A DNA stretch of 64,000 nucleotides from assembly GCA_002493905.1 (NCBI GenBank), contig DLAJ01000020.1:1-64000 (forward strand), read 5' to 3'. The position numbers and the translations under genes are program-made. This document shows, piece by piece, positions 17,544-24,167 of the stretch (the stretch's first letter is position 1; every line of letters starts with the position of its first letter). This DNA is from Lachnospiraceae bacterium UBA7050 (GTDB taxonomy: Bacteria > Bacillota > Clostridia > Lachnospirales > Lachnospiraceae). The notes beneath the pieces were generated by a model. That model saw nothing but the letters and a program-made list of their open reading frames with translations. It had not been told where the DNA came from and ran no database searches.

Positions 17544-18311
17544 TTCAATCACATCACTCATATCATACATCCCCGCCGGTTTTCCCGCAAGGAATTTCGC
17601 CGCCTCAAGAGCACCCTTTCCAAAAACTGTCTTGGAATAGGCACGATGGGAAAAGGTGATCACCTCATCCTCCCCCGCAAAGATCACGTCGTGGTCTCCC
17701 ACGATCGTTCCCCCGCGCACAGCGCTGATTCCGATTTCCTTTTTGTCCCTTTTTTGGCGTACCTGACTTCTGTCATAGACATATTCGTAAGCGCCGCCCA
17801 TCTCATCGTTGATGGAATCCGCGAGTGCCAGCGCCGTTCCGCTCGGCGCGTCGAGCTTCTGATTATGGTGCTTTTCTACAATTTCAATATCAAACCCCGC
17901 CGGAGCAAGCACTGCAGCCGCTTCCTTCAGCAGTTTCTGCAGCAGATTGATTCCAAGTGACATATTGGCAGACCGGAAAACCGCCGTTTTTTTGGAAACC
18001 TCCTCCACATGGGCAAGCTGCTCTTCGGACAGCCCTGTCGTACACAAAACAAGCGGAAGTTTCTTTTGTCCGCAATAGTTAAGCAGCGCATCCACACTCG
18101 CCGCAGCCGCACCCGCCGCACTCGAAAAATCAACCACCACATCTGCTTCCACACCGCACTCTTCTATGGATTGGAATACTGGATAAGGATTCTTGATATG
18201 ATCCGACAAGTCCACTCCCGCAACAATTTCCGTCTCCTGATCCTCCGCAGCCAGACCGGAGATGACCTGTCCCATTTTTCCGTTGCATCCTCTCATAATG
18301 ATTCTGACCAT
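17529..18311 (-). CDS. dapB: 4-hydroxy-tetrahydrodipicolinate reductase
   Basis: This 260-residue NAD(P)H-dependent enzyme performs the second committed step of the lysine/diaminopimelate pathway. Visible features are the N-terminal nucleotide loop GCNGKMGQ, the substrate block EKHHNQKLDAPSGTAL, and RGGTIVGDHDVIFAGEDE. It starts MVRIIMRGCNG, with a purine-rich AAAGGCGG upstream. It is downstream of dapA in a two-gene lysine operon controlled by the riboswitch before dapA. The last codons lie inside a strong hairpin. Confidence 0.96.
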   Translation of the reverse strand: MVRIIMRGCNGKMGQVISGLAAEDQETEIVAGVDLSDHIKNPYPVFQSIEECGVEADVVVDFSSAAGAAAASVDALLNYCGQKKLPLVLCTTGLSEEQLAHVEEVSKKTAVFRSANMSLGINLLQKLLKEAAAVLAPAGFDIEIVEKHHNQKLDAPSGTALALADSINDEMGGAYEYVYDRSQVRQKRDKKEIGISAVRGGTIVGDHDVIFAGEDEVITFSHRAYSKTVFGKGALEAAKFLAGKPAGMYDMSDVIEKDFR

Positions 18312-18373
18312 TCTTTTTTCCGCCTTTCTTATGATCTGCTTCTTTCAGTATGGATCTCCCAATACGAAGAAAG

Positions 18374-18426
18374 GACGATAGCATCGTCCTTAACGATAGC
18401 ATCGTCCTTGACGATCGTATCGCCTT
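18374..18426. repeat. 18-bp tandem palindromic repeat between dapA and dapB
   Basis: The unit ACGATAGCATCGTCCTT, itself containing the palindromic half GACGAT/ATCGTC, occurs in about three tandem copies, the last degenerate. In the minus-strand transcript this gives a run of small hairpins between the dapA stop and the dapB start. There is no U tract, so an intercistronic stability or slippage-prone element fits better than a terminator. Confidence 0.7.
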
Positions 18427-18437
18427 TTCCCGCAATC

Positions 18438-19322
18438 TTATAAAATTCCGTACTTTTTCATTTCCGCTTCGAGTTTCTTTGCGTTTTCTTCTTCCATCTC
18501 GGTCAGCGGCAGGCGCAAGGGACCTGCGCCCATTCCCATGAGATTCATTGCTTTTTTGACCGGAATCGGATTGACCTCGGAAAACAGCGCCTTTACCAGC
18601 GGAAATGCCGCGAGCTGCAGGCGCGCCGATTCCTTCACATCACCGGACAGATAGGTCTCTACAATGTCATGCGTCTGCTTCGGTGCAACATTGGACAGCA
18701 CCGAAATGACGCCGATCCCGCCAAGCGAAAGAATGGGCGTAATCTGACTGTCTTCTCCTGAATAAATATCAACACATCCGTCCGCAAGATACGCCAGTTT
18801 TGCGATCTGGGAAATATCCCCGCACGCTTCTTTGACCCCGACGATATTGTCCACTTCCTTTGCCAGTTTCACGATTGTCTCCGGCAGCAGATTGCAGCCG
18901 GTTCTCGACGGCACATTATACAAGATCACCGGCAGCTTCACAGCCTTCGCCGTCTGCGCGAAATGTTCGTAAAGCCCTTTCTGCGTCGCTTTGTTATAAT
19001 AGGGCGTCACCAAAAGAAGACCGTCCGCCCCCGCTTTTTCTGCCTCCACGGAAAGATAGACTGCCGTTTCCGTACAGTTCGAACCGGTTCCGGCAATGAC
19101 CGGCACCCTTTTATTCGTATGTTTCACGCAGTAACGGATCACATCCAGATGCTCCTCGTGGGAAAGTGTCGCCGCCTCCCCCGTCGTCCCGCAGACAATA
19201 ATTGCATCCGTGCCGTTTGCAATCTGCCAGTCGATGTTCTTTCCAAACTGCTCATAGTTTACCTCGCCGTTCTCGTGAAAGGGTGTGACGATCGCAACAC
19301 CCGCGCCCTTAAAAATTGCCAT
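18438..19322 (-). CDS. dapA: 4-hydroxy-tetrahydrodipicolinate synthase
   Basis: This 294-residue class I aldolase condenses pyruvate with aspartate semialdehyde. Motifs include AIVTPF, CGTTGEAATLSHEEH, the Tyr in TPYYNK, the YNVPSRTGCNL block, and the Schiff-base lysine in IVGVKEACGD. The start at 19322 (MAIFKGAGVAIVTPF) matches the family; AAGGAG lies upstream and the frame continues open to 19523. It leads the dapA-dapB pair and lies behind a lysine riboswitch. Confidence 0.97.
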   Translation of the reverse strand: MAIFKGAGVAIVTPFHENGEVNYEQFGKNIDWQIANGTDAIIVCGTTGEAATLSHEEHLDVIRYCVKHTNKRVPVIAGTGSNCTETAVYLSVEAEKAGADGLLLVTPYYNKATQKGLYEHFAQTAKAVKLPVILYNVPSRTGCNLLPETIVKLAKEVDNIVGVKEACGDISQIAKLAYLADGCVDIYSGEDSQITPILSLGGIGVISVLSNVAPKQTHDIVETYLSGDVKESARLQLAAFPLVKALFSEVNPIPVKKAMNLMGMGAGPLRLPLTEMEEENAKKLEAEMKKYGIL

Positions 19323-19458
19323 TGTATGTCCCTGCTCCTTTCTGTTTTCCCGCTGCAGGACCGCCACAAAATCCCATTCATAACAAACATGATCGTTCAA
19401 GACATATCCTGACGCGGAAAAATTCTTTGCGCCTTTCGCACACAGCATCTTATACGTC

Positions 19459-19492
19459 AAAAAAAGAATCCGCACATGCAGCGCCGATTCTT
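19459..19492 (-). terminator. Intrinsic terminator of the lysine riboswitch
   Basis: On the minus strand, arms around AGAATC and GATTCT with an inner GCGC/GTGC stem are followed by seven T residues. It lies between the lysine aptamer and the dapA start. It is the expected expression platform for ligand-induced premature termination. Confidence 0.85.
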
Positions 19493-19507
19493 CCCCCAAA
19501 ACTGACA

Positions 19508-19685
19508 TGTGATAGCGCCCCATCCGTTACAGATGACAGTCATGCAGTTCTTCACTGCATGCCCAAGATTCGACCCTCAGGAAATCTCCTCTTTCGGCGT
19601 TTTCCCCTTTCAGACTCCATCACCCGCGCCTGACGCGTCCGGGACCCTACTGTTGAAAAACGCAACCTCTACCCGTTCCCTATGT
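19508..19685 (-). promoter_or_regulatory. Lysine riboswitch (L box)
   Basis: The minus-strand leader of dapA contains the conserved lysine-aptamer pieces in order. First comes AGAGGTTGCG near the 5' end, then CAGTAG, then TGAAAGGGGAAAACGCCGAA. A variable arm follows (GCATGCAGT...ACTGCATG hairpin), and the 3' strand GGGCGCTATC closes it. Lysine binding would favour the terminator at 19459-19492 and switch off dapA-dapB. The match is by eye to the known consensus, but the number and order of conserved blocks make it convincing. Confidence 0.9.
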
Positions 19686-19748
19686 AAATTTGTGTGACGG
19701 CAAAGCCGAAAGCACTGAAGCCTCCTGCCCTGCACTTTCCTAAATTCA

Positions 19749-19804
19749 AAAATAATCATAGCACTCATGCACATTCCTGTCAATGGCATGATTGCTATGA
19801 TTAC
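19749..19804 (-). terminator. Terminator after cobO-like gene
   Basis: On the minus strand, arms TAATCATAGCA and TGCTATGATTA pair perfectly around a long loop with its own inner pairing, and ATTTTTG follows. It lies about 15 bp past the cobO-type stop codon and insulates the dapA leader. Confidence 0.75.
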
Positions 19805-19817
19805 TTATCTAAAACAT

Positions 19818-20309
19818 CTAAAACACCTTGAAGCGCATCGGCTCAATCGTATAAACCTCATCCGCCACAATACATGTTTCATCATGCAAACGGATTCCCG
19901 TCAGAATAATGGACTGTCCGCCCGACTTCATCTCAAGGATTGTCCGAAGCTCCTGTGCATCAATGATGTGATTGTCGATCAGCCCAAGCACCTCATCTAA
20001 AACAAGCAGATCGCACTCTCCGGTCGTCAGCACTTTTTTGGCAAAATTAAGGCCATTCCGGATATTCTGAACCTCCTCCTGCTTTTCCTGCTCGCTTAAC
20101 CCTTCGAAATTCTTGTCTGACTTTTCAAAACGAAATACCTTGATCTCAGGCTCTAAGCGCCGGATAAACTCTGAATCCTCCAGATTTTTCAAAAACTGTA
20201 TCACGACCACCTGCTTTCCCTCTCCAGCCGCGACAACCGCATGGCCAAGGGCTGCGGCGCTTTTTCCATGCCCTTCCCCGCAATATATTTGAATATGTCC
20301 GTCCTGCAT
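19818..20309 (-). CDS. cobO: Cob(I)yrinic acid a,c-diamide adenosyltransferase (CobO/BtuR type)
   Basis: The 163-residue protein has a P-loop GEGHGKSAAALGHA, the strand VVVIQFLKN, then LLVLDEVLGLIDN and IILTGIRLHD, matching the CobA/CobO/BtuR corrinoid adenosyltransferases. These transfer the adenosyl group of ATP to cob(I)alamin or its precursors. The first loop reads GEGHGKS instead of the common GKGKGKT, a variant I associate with clostridia. The ATG at 20309 has GGAGG 9 bases upstream; a TTG at 20336 is an alternative. No other cobalamin gene is adjacent, so the role may be salvage. Confidence 0.87.
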   Translation of the reverse strand: MQDGHIQIYCGEGHGKSAAALGHAVVAAGEGKQVVVIQFLKNLEDSEFIRRLEPEIKVFRFEKSDKNFEGLSEQEKQEEVQNIRNGLNFAKKVLTTGECDLLVLDEVLGLIDNHIIDAQELRTILEMKSGGQSIILTGIRLHDETCIVADEVYTIEPMRFKVF

Positions 20310-20403
20310 AAAAGGTTTCCTCCGCTTTTGTGCCAATTTTCCGCTATCATAGCATATTCCCGTTTTGAATGCAAGTCGAAGAGTCCATAGTCCTGCCCCG
20401 GGA

Positions 20404-20448
20404 AGAGTTTGCGGAACGCAAACTCTGAAAGACCACGGAGTGGTCTTT
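20404..20448 (-). repeat. Two-module hairpin element after the SSB gene
   Basis: Read on the minus strand it starts directly after the SSB stop codon. A hairpin with arms AAAGACCAC and GTGGTCTTT is followed by a second with arms AGAGTTTGCG and CGCAAACTCT (20404-20426). The second module has the same arms as the first module of the 91-bp elements at 45760 and 59478. The first hairpin is followed by TTTC, so it may also act as a terminator. Confidence 0.75.
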
Positions 20449-20449
20449 T

Positions 20450-21103
20450 TTATTCCTCCCCCTCAAAAAGCTCCAGCTTGCTGACTGACACTTCGTAGGC
20501 GATCCTTTTCTCAACTTCCTCCTCCGACAATTTTTTCATATATTCACGGCTCTGAATCCTTCCCCAGACCGCACATTGCATTCCAACCTTAAAACTCGAC
20601 GCATAGCGCGCATTTCTCCCCCAGCAGATGCATGGTATGTAATCCGATTTCCCATACGGTCTGTTTACGGCAAGCAGAAGATCCGCAATCTCCCTTCCGA
20701 GCGGCGTTTTTCTGTAAATCGGTTCCTTGCAGATATATCCGTCCAAAAAAATCTGATTGGTCTTAGAATTTTCCCCCGCATAACGCTCAAATTCCTCTTC
20801 ATCCAGAAATTCCAGTTCCCGCACAAACACCGACAGCACCAGACGGTTCCGATGCTCCTCATGGCGGTTATACGAACGGAACTGCCCCGTCACGCTGATA
20901 TAGCGCCCCACATAATCCCCGCTCATGTCGATCAGGCGCTCCGAAACCATGAGCGGAATGATATCGCACGAGTCGGACAGCCGCATGACCTGTGCTTCCG
21001 CCATGTAAAAGCCCTCCCCGAATATCTCGTGGCTGAACTCAAAATTGCTCACGATCTGTCCGACCACCATCACCTGATTGTTCTCAATTACCTTATCCGT
21101 CAT
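20450..21103 (-). CDS. Single-stranded DNA-binding protein with two OB-like domains
   Basis: The 217-residue protein appears to hold two SSB-like OB folds. The first runs over about residues 8-105 (NNQVMVVGQIVSNFEF through RLVLSVFVRELEFL). The second covers about 115-212 (TNQIFLDGYICKEPIYRKTP through YEVSVSKLELFE), with REIADLLLAVNRPYGKSDYI as the ssb-typical block. It lacks the acidic DDDIPF-like C-terminal tail that recruits partner proteins in canonical SSB. It is probably an accessory single-strand binder rather than the replicative SSB. The start gives MTDKVIENN with GGAG-like purines upstream. Confidence 0.75.
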   Translation of the reverse strand: MTDKVIENNQVMVVGQIVSNFEFSHEIFGEGFYMAEAQVMRLSDSCDIIPLMVSERLIDMSGDYVGRYISVTGQFRSYNRHEEHRNRLVLSVFVRELEFLDEEEFERYAGENSKTNQIFLDGYICKEPIYRKTPLGREIADLLLAVNRPYGKSDYIPCICWGRNARYASSFKVGMQCAVWGRIQSREYMKKLSEEEVEKRIAYEVSVSKLELFEGEE

Positions 21104-21142
21104 ACCTTGTTCTCCCTTCTTACTTTAAGAATTTTTTCCCTG

Positions 21143-21157
21143 TAATGTACTACATTA
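21143..21157. promoter_or_regulatory. Palindrome TAATGTACTACATTA upstream of the SSB-like gene
   Basis: A perfect 7+1+7 inverted repeat lies 40 bp upstream of the SSB-like start. Matching half sites (TAATGTA and TACATT) recur at about 21197 and 21269 in the same divergent gap before typA. It could be an operator; no known regulator consensus could be assigned. Confidence 0.4.
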
Positions 21158-21307
21158 TATGATGACATCTCCTATGATATAACAAAATTCTCGTCTTGTG
21201 TAATGTAAGGCATCGCGCAGCCCTCTCCTCACCGGGTCCTGATTGCCCTGCCGGACGGATTTTTATCAGTACTACATTCATCTTAAATATCCGGTTATCT
21301 GCACTAT

Positions 21308-21336
21308 TTGCATTTGTTCTTTTCTGGTGCTATACT
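21308..21336 (+). promoter_or_regulatory. typA promoter
   Basis: A -35 TTGCAT (21308-21313) and a -10 TATACT (21331-21336) are separated by exactly 17 bases, with a TG just upstream of the -10. It lies about 40 bp before the typA start. Confidence 0.65.
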
Positions 21337-21376
21337 ATATGCGCTTCTTATATTAGAAAGAAAGGTACGGTATTTT

Positions 21377-23209
21377 ATGAAACAAGTACGTGAAGACGTC
21401 AGAAACGTCGCTATCATCGCCCATGTTGACCACGGGAAAACAACCCTCGTGGACGAGCTCTTAAAACAGAGCGGCGTATTTCGTGAAAATCAGGAGGTTG
21501 CCGAGCGCGTCATGGACTCCAATGCGATCGAGCGCGAGCGCGGCATCACAATCCTCTCCAAAAATACGGCTGTCACTTACAAAGGCACCAAGATCAACAT
21601 TATCGACACCCCGGGACATGCGGATTTCGGCGGCGAAGTCGAGCGCGTCTTAAAGATGGTAAACGGCGTCATTCTCGTCGTGGACGCCTTTGAGGGACCG
21701 ATGCCCCAGACCAAATTCGTATTAAAAAAAGCGCTGGAGCTAAATCTTGCCGTCATTGTCTGCATCAACAAATGCGACCGTCCCGAAGCGCGTCCTGAGG
21801 ACGTCGTGGATGAAGTCTTAGAGCTGTTTTTAGATCTGGACGCCAACGATGAACAGCTAGACTGCCCGTTTGTCTTCGCCTCCGCGAAATCAGGCACGGC
21901 AACCTTAAACCTGACGGTAAAAAATAAAGATATGACACCGCTGTTCGACACAATTCTGTCCCATATCCCGGCTCCTGAAGGCGACCCGGACGCCGGAACG
22001 CAGATTTTAATCAGCACGATCGACTATAACGAGTATGTCGGCAGGATCGGCGTCGGAAAGGTGGATAACGGCACCATAAAGGTCAATCAGGAAGTCGTCA
22101 TCGTCAACCACCATGAGCCGGACAAGTTCAAAAAAGTAAAAGTAAGCAAGCTTTACGAATTTGACGGATTAAACAAAGTCGAGGTGGAAAGTGCGGGCAT
22201 CGGCTCCATCGTCGCGCTCTCCGGCATTGCGGACCTTCATATCGGAGATACGCTCTGCTCGCCCGAATCGCCGACACCCATTCCGTTCCAGAAGATCAGT
22301 GAACCGACAATTGCCATGCATTTCATCGTAAACGATTCCCCGCTTGCCGGGCAGGAGGGTAAATTCGTCACAAGCCGCCATATCAAAGACCGGCTGATGC
22401 GCGAATTAAACACGGACGTCTCCCTGCGCGTGGAAGAAACAGATTCGACAGATTCCTTCAAAGTATCGGGGCGCGGCGAACTGCATTTATCTGTTCTGAT
22501 CGAAAACATGAGACGCGAGGGCTACGAATTTGCCGTCAGCAAGGCGGAAGTCCTCTATCACACGGATGAGAACGGCAAAAAACTGGAACCGATGGAGCTT
22601 GCTTACATTGATGTGCCAGATGAGTTCTCAGGCGCCGTCATCCAGAAATTAAGCGAACGCAAGGGCGAGCTGCTTAACATGAGCCAGGCAGCCGGCAGCT
22701 ACACCCGGCTTGAGTTTTCCATTCCCTCCCGCGGTCTGATCGGCTACCGCGGCGAATTTATGACGGACACAAAGGGCAACGGCATCATGAACACGATCTT
22801 TAACGGCTACGGTCCCTTTAAGGGGGATATCCAATACCGCAAGCTCGGCTCCCTCATTGCTTTTGAGGCAGGCGAGGCGATCACCTACGGCCTGTTTAAC
22901 GCGCAGGAGCGCGGAACGCTCTTTATCGGACCGGGCGAAAAAGTCTATTCCGGCATGGTCGTCGGGCAGACCGGAAAAGCGGAGGACATTGAGGTCAATG
23001 TCTGCAAGACCAAGCATCTGACGAATACGCGTTCCTCCAGCGCGGACGACGCGCTGCGCCTCGTGCCGAAGCGTATCTTAAGTCTGGAGCAGTGTCTGGA
23101 ATTTATTGATACGGACGAGCTTCTGGAGGTCACGCCGAAAAGTCTCCGGATCCGCAAGAAGATTCTCGACCCGACGCTGAGAAAGCGGGCATCGTTCAAA
23201 AACAAATAA
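21377..23209 (+). CDS. typA: Translational GTPase TypA/BipA
   Basis: This 610-residue ribosome-associated GTPase works in 50S assembly and stress or cold adaptation. G motifs are clear: [10 protein letters not shown] (G1), RGITI (G2), DTPGHADF (G3), NKCD (G4) and SAKSG (G5). EF-G-like domains III and V and the TypA-specific C-terminal domain follow ([11 protein letters not shown], then [10 protein letters not shown] and [13 protein letters not shown]). The ATG at 21377 fits the family's usual [20 protein letters not shown] start and has AAAGG upstream. Confidence 0.98.
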   Translation: MKQVREDVRNVAIIAHVDHGKTTLVDELLKQSGVFRENQEVAERVMDSNAIERERGITILSKNTAVTYKGTKINIIDTPGHADFGGEVERVLKMVNGVILVVDAFEGPMPQTKFVLKKALELNLAVIVCINKCDRPEARPEDVVDEVLELFLDLDANDEQLDCPFVFASAKSGTATLNLTVKNKDMTPLFDTILSHIPAPEGDPDAGTQILISTIDYNEYVGRIGVGKVDNGTIKVNQEVVIVNHHEPDKFKKVKVSKLYEFDGLNKVEVESAGIGSIVALSGIADLHIGDTLCSPESPTPIPFQKISEPTIAMHFIVNDSPLAGQEGKFVTSRHIKDRLMRELNTDVSLRVEETDSTDSFKVSGRGELHLSVLIENMRREGYEFAVSKAEVLYHTDENGKKLEPMELAYIDVPDEFSGAVIQKLSERKGELLNMSQAAGSYTRLEFSIPSRGLIGYRGEFMTDTKGNGIMNTIFNGYGPFKGDIQYRKLGSLIAFEAGEAITYGLFNAQERGTLFIGPGEKVYSGMVVGQTGKAEDIEVNVCKTKHLTNTRSSSADDALRLVPKRILSLEQCLEFIDTDELLEVTPKSLRIRKKILDPTLRKRASFKNK

Positions 23210-23221
23210 TCTCCCGCGTGA

Positions 23222-23269
23222 ATAAAAAACGCCCTCAAAAGCCGGTCTTATGATCTGACTTTTGGGGGC
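23222..23269. terminator. Bidirectional terminator between typA and yigZ-like gene
   Basis: Arms of 11 bp (GCCCTCAAAAG and CTTTTGGGGGC, one G-U) enclose a 17-base loop. On the minus strand the stem is followed by GTTTTTTATT, a strong U tract serving the YigZ-like gene. On the plus side AGTTTATT follows, weaker, for typA. Confidence 0.85.
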
Positions 23270-23298
23270 AGTTTATTCTGTATGCCGAAAATTCTGTT

Positions 23299-23943
23299 TT
23301 AGATCTCCTGCGTATAAGAAAGCTGTTCCAATTCTTCTATGGCGGCTTTCCCCGCGGCAGCTTCCGTGATTTCATTGCAGAGCTGCTCCGCTTCGCTTAC
23401 CGGCACCACAAGCTTTAACCTGACGGCTTCCTCATAGCTGCTTTCCTCCGGCACGATTCCTTTCTGTCCGAGCAGATGCAGGATTTTCCCTATTGTATGA
23501 TAATCCGTCGTGATGCCAAGGCGCACACCGTCAATGCATATACCCGTCCTGCATGCCTTTAATCCTTCCTGAACCGCCTGCGTATAAGCGCGCACAAGCC
23601 CGCCCGTTCCAAGAAGCGTCCCTCCGAAATAGCGGGTAACAACAACCGCCGCATTGCGGACCCCGCTTGCAAGCAGCACCTCAAGCATTGGTTTTCCCGC
23701 CGTTCCCCCTGGCTCGCCGTCGTCACTGTAGCGCATGATCTTGGCATGTTCCCCGATCACATACGCATAGCAGTTGTGTTTCGCGTCCCAGTATTTCTTT
23801 TTGATCTCTTCTATAAATAAAGCTGCCTCTTCCTCCGTTTTCACTGGGCGCAGCGCCGCGATAAAGCGTGACTTTTTTTCTTCAATTTCCCCGCTGCCGC
23901 CTGCCAGCAGAATCCTGTACCCGTTCGTCCCGTCCTGTGCCAT
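23299..23943 (-). CDS. YigZ/IMPACT-family protein
   Basis: The 214-residue protein has the N-terminal UPF0029/IMPACT domain (KKSRFIAAL, then DAKHNCYAYV and RYSDDGEPGGTAG, then VVVTRYFGGTLLGTGGLVRAY). A C-terminal DUF1949 segment follows. E. coli YigZ and yeast YIH1 are relatives. The fold is like EF-G domain IV, and a role in translation control is proposed but not settled. GAGGAG lies about 8 bases before the ATG. It is convergent with typA. Confidence 0.92.
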   Translation of the reverse strand: MAQDGTNGYRILLAGGSGEIEEKKSRFIAALRPVKTEEEAALFIEEIKKKYWDAKHNCYAYVIGEHAKIMRYSDDGEPGGTAGKPMLEVLLASGVRNAAVVVTRYFGGTLLGTGGLVRAYTQAVQEGLKACRTGICIDGVRLGITTDYHTIGKILHLLGQKGIVPEESSYEEAVRLKLVVPVSEAEQLCNEITEAAAGKAAIEELEQLSYTQEI

Positions 23944-24095
23944 TGTTCATCTCCTCATCCCGCTCCATTCAAATACTCTTCCGTTTAGCATACCACACAC
24001 CGCATTCCGACGCAATTCCCCAGCCCGCCATCCGTCCGCGCCAATCGTATAAAATGTATGGAATTGTGAACAATCATAAAAACATCATAAAATCC

Positions 24096-24124
24096 TTTAT
24101 TTACCATCAGGGTTTTGGTATAAT
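24096..24124 (+). promoter_or_regulatory. Promoter of the class A PBP gene
   Basis: A TATAAT -10 (24119-24124) with an upstream TGG (extended -10) is preceded at 17 bases by TTTATT, a weak -35. It lies 44 bp before the start codon. Confidence 0.55.
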
Positions 24125-24167
24125 GTATTTGGTATTTTTTGCGCAGAAAGGATAGGCACCCGATAGA

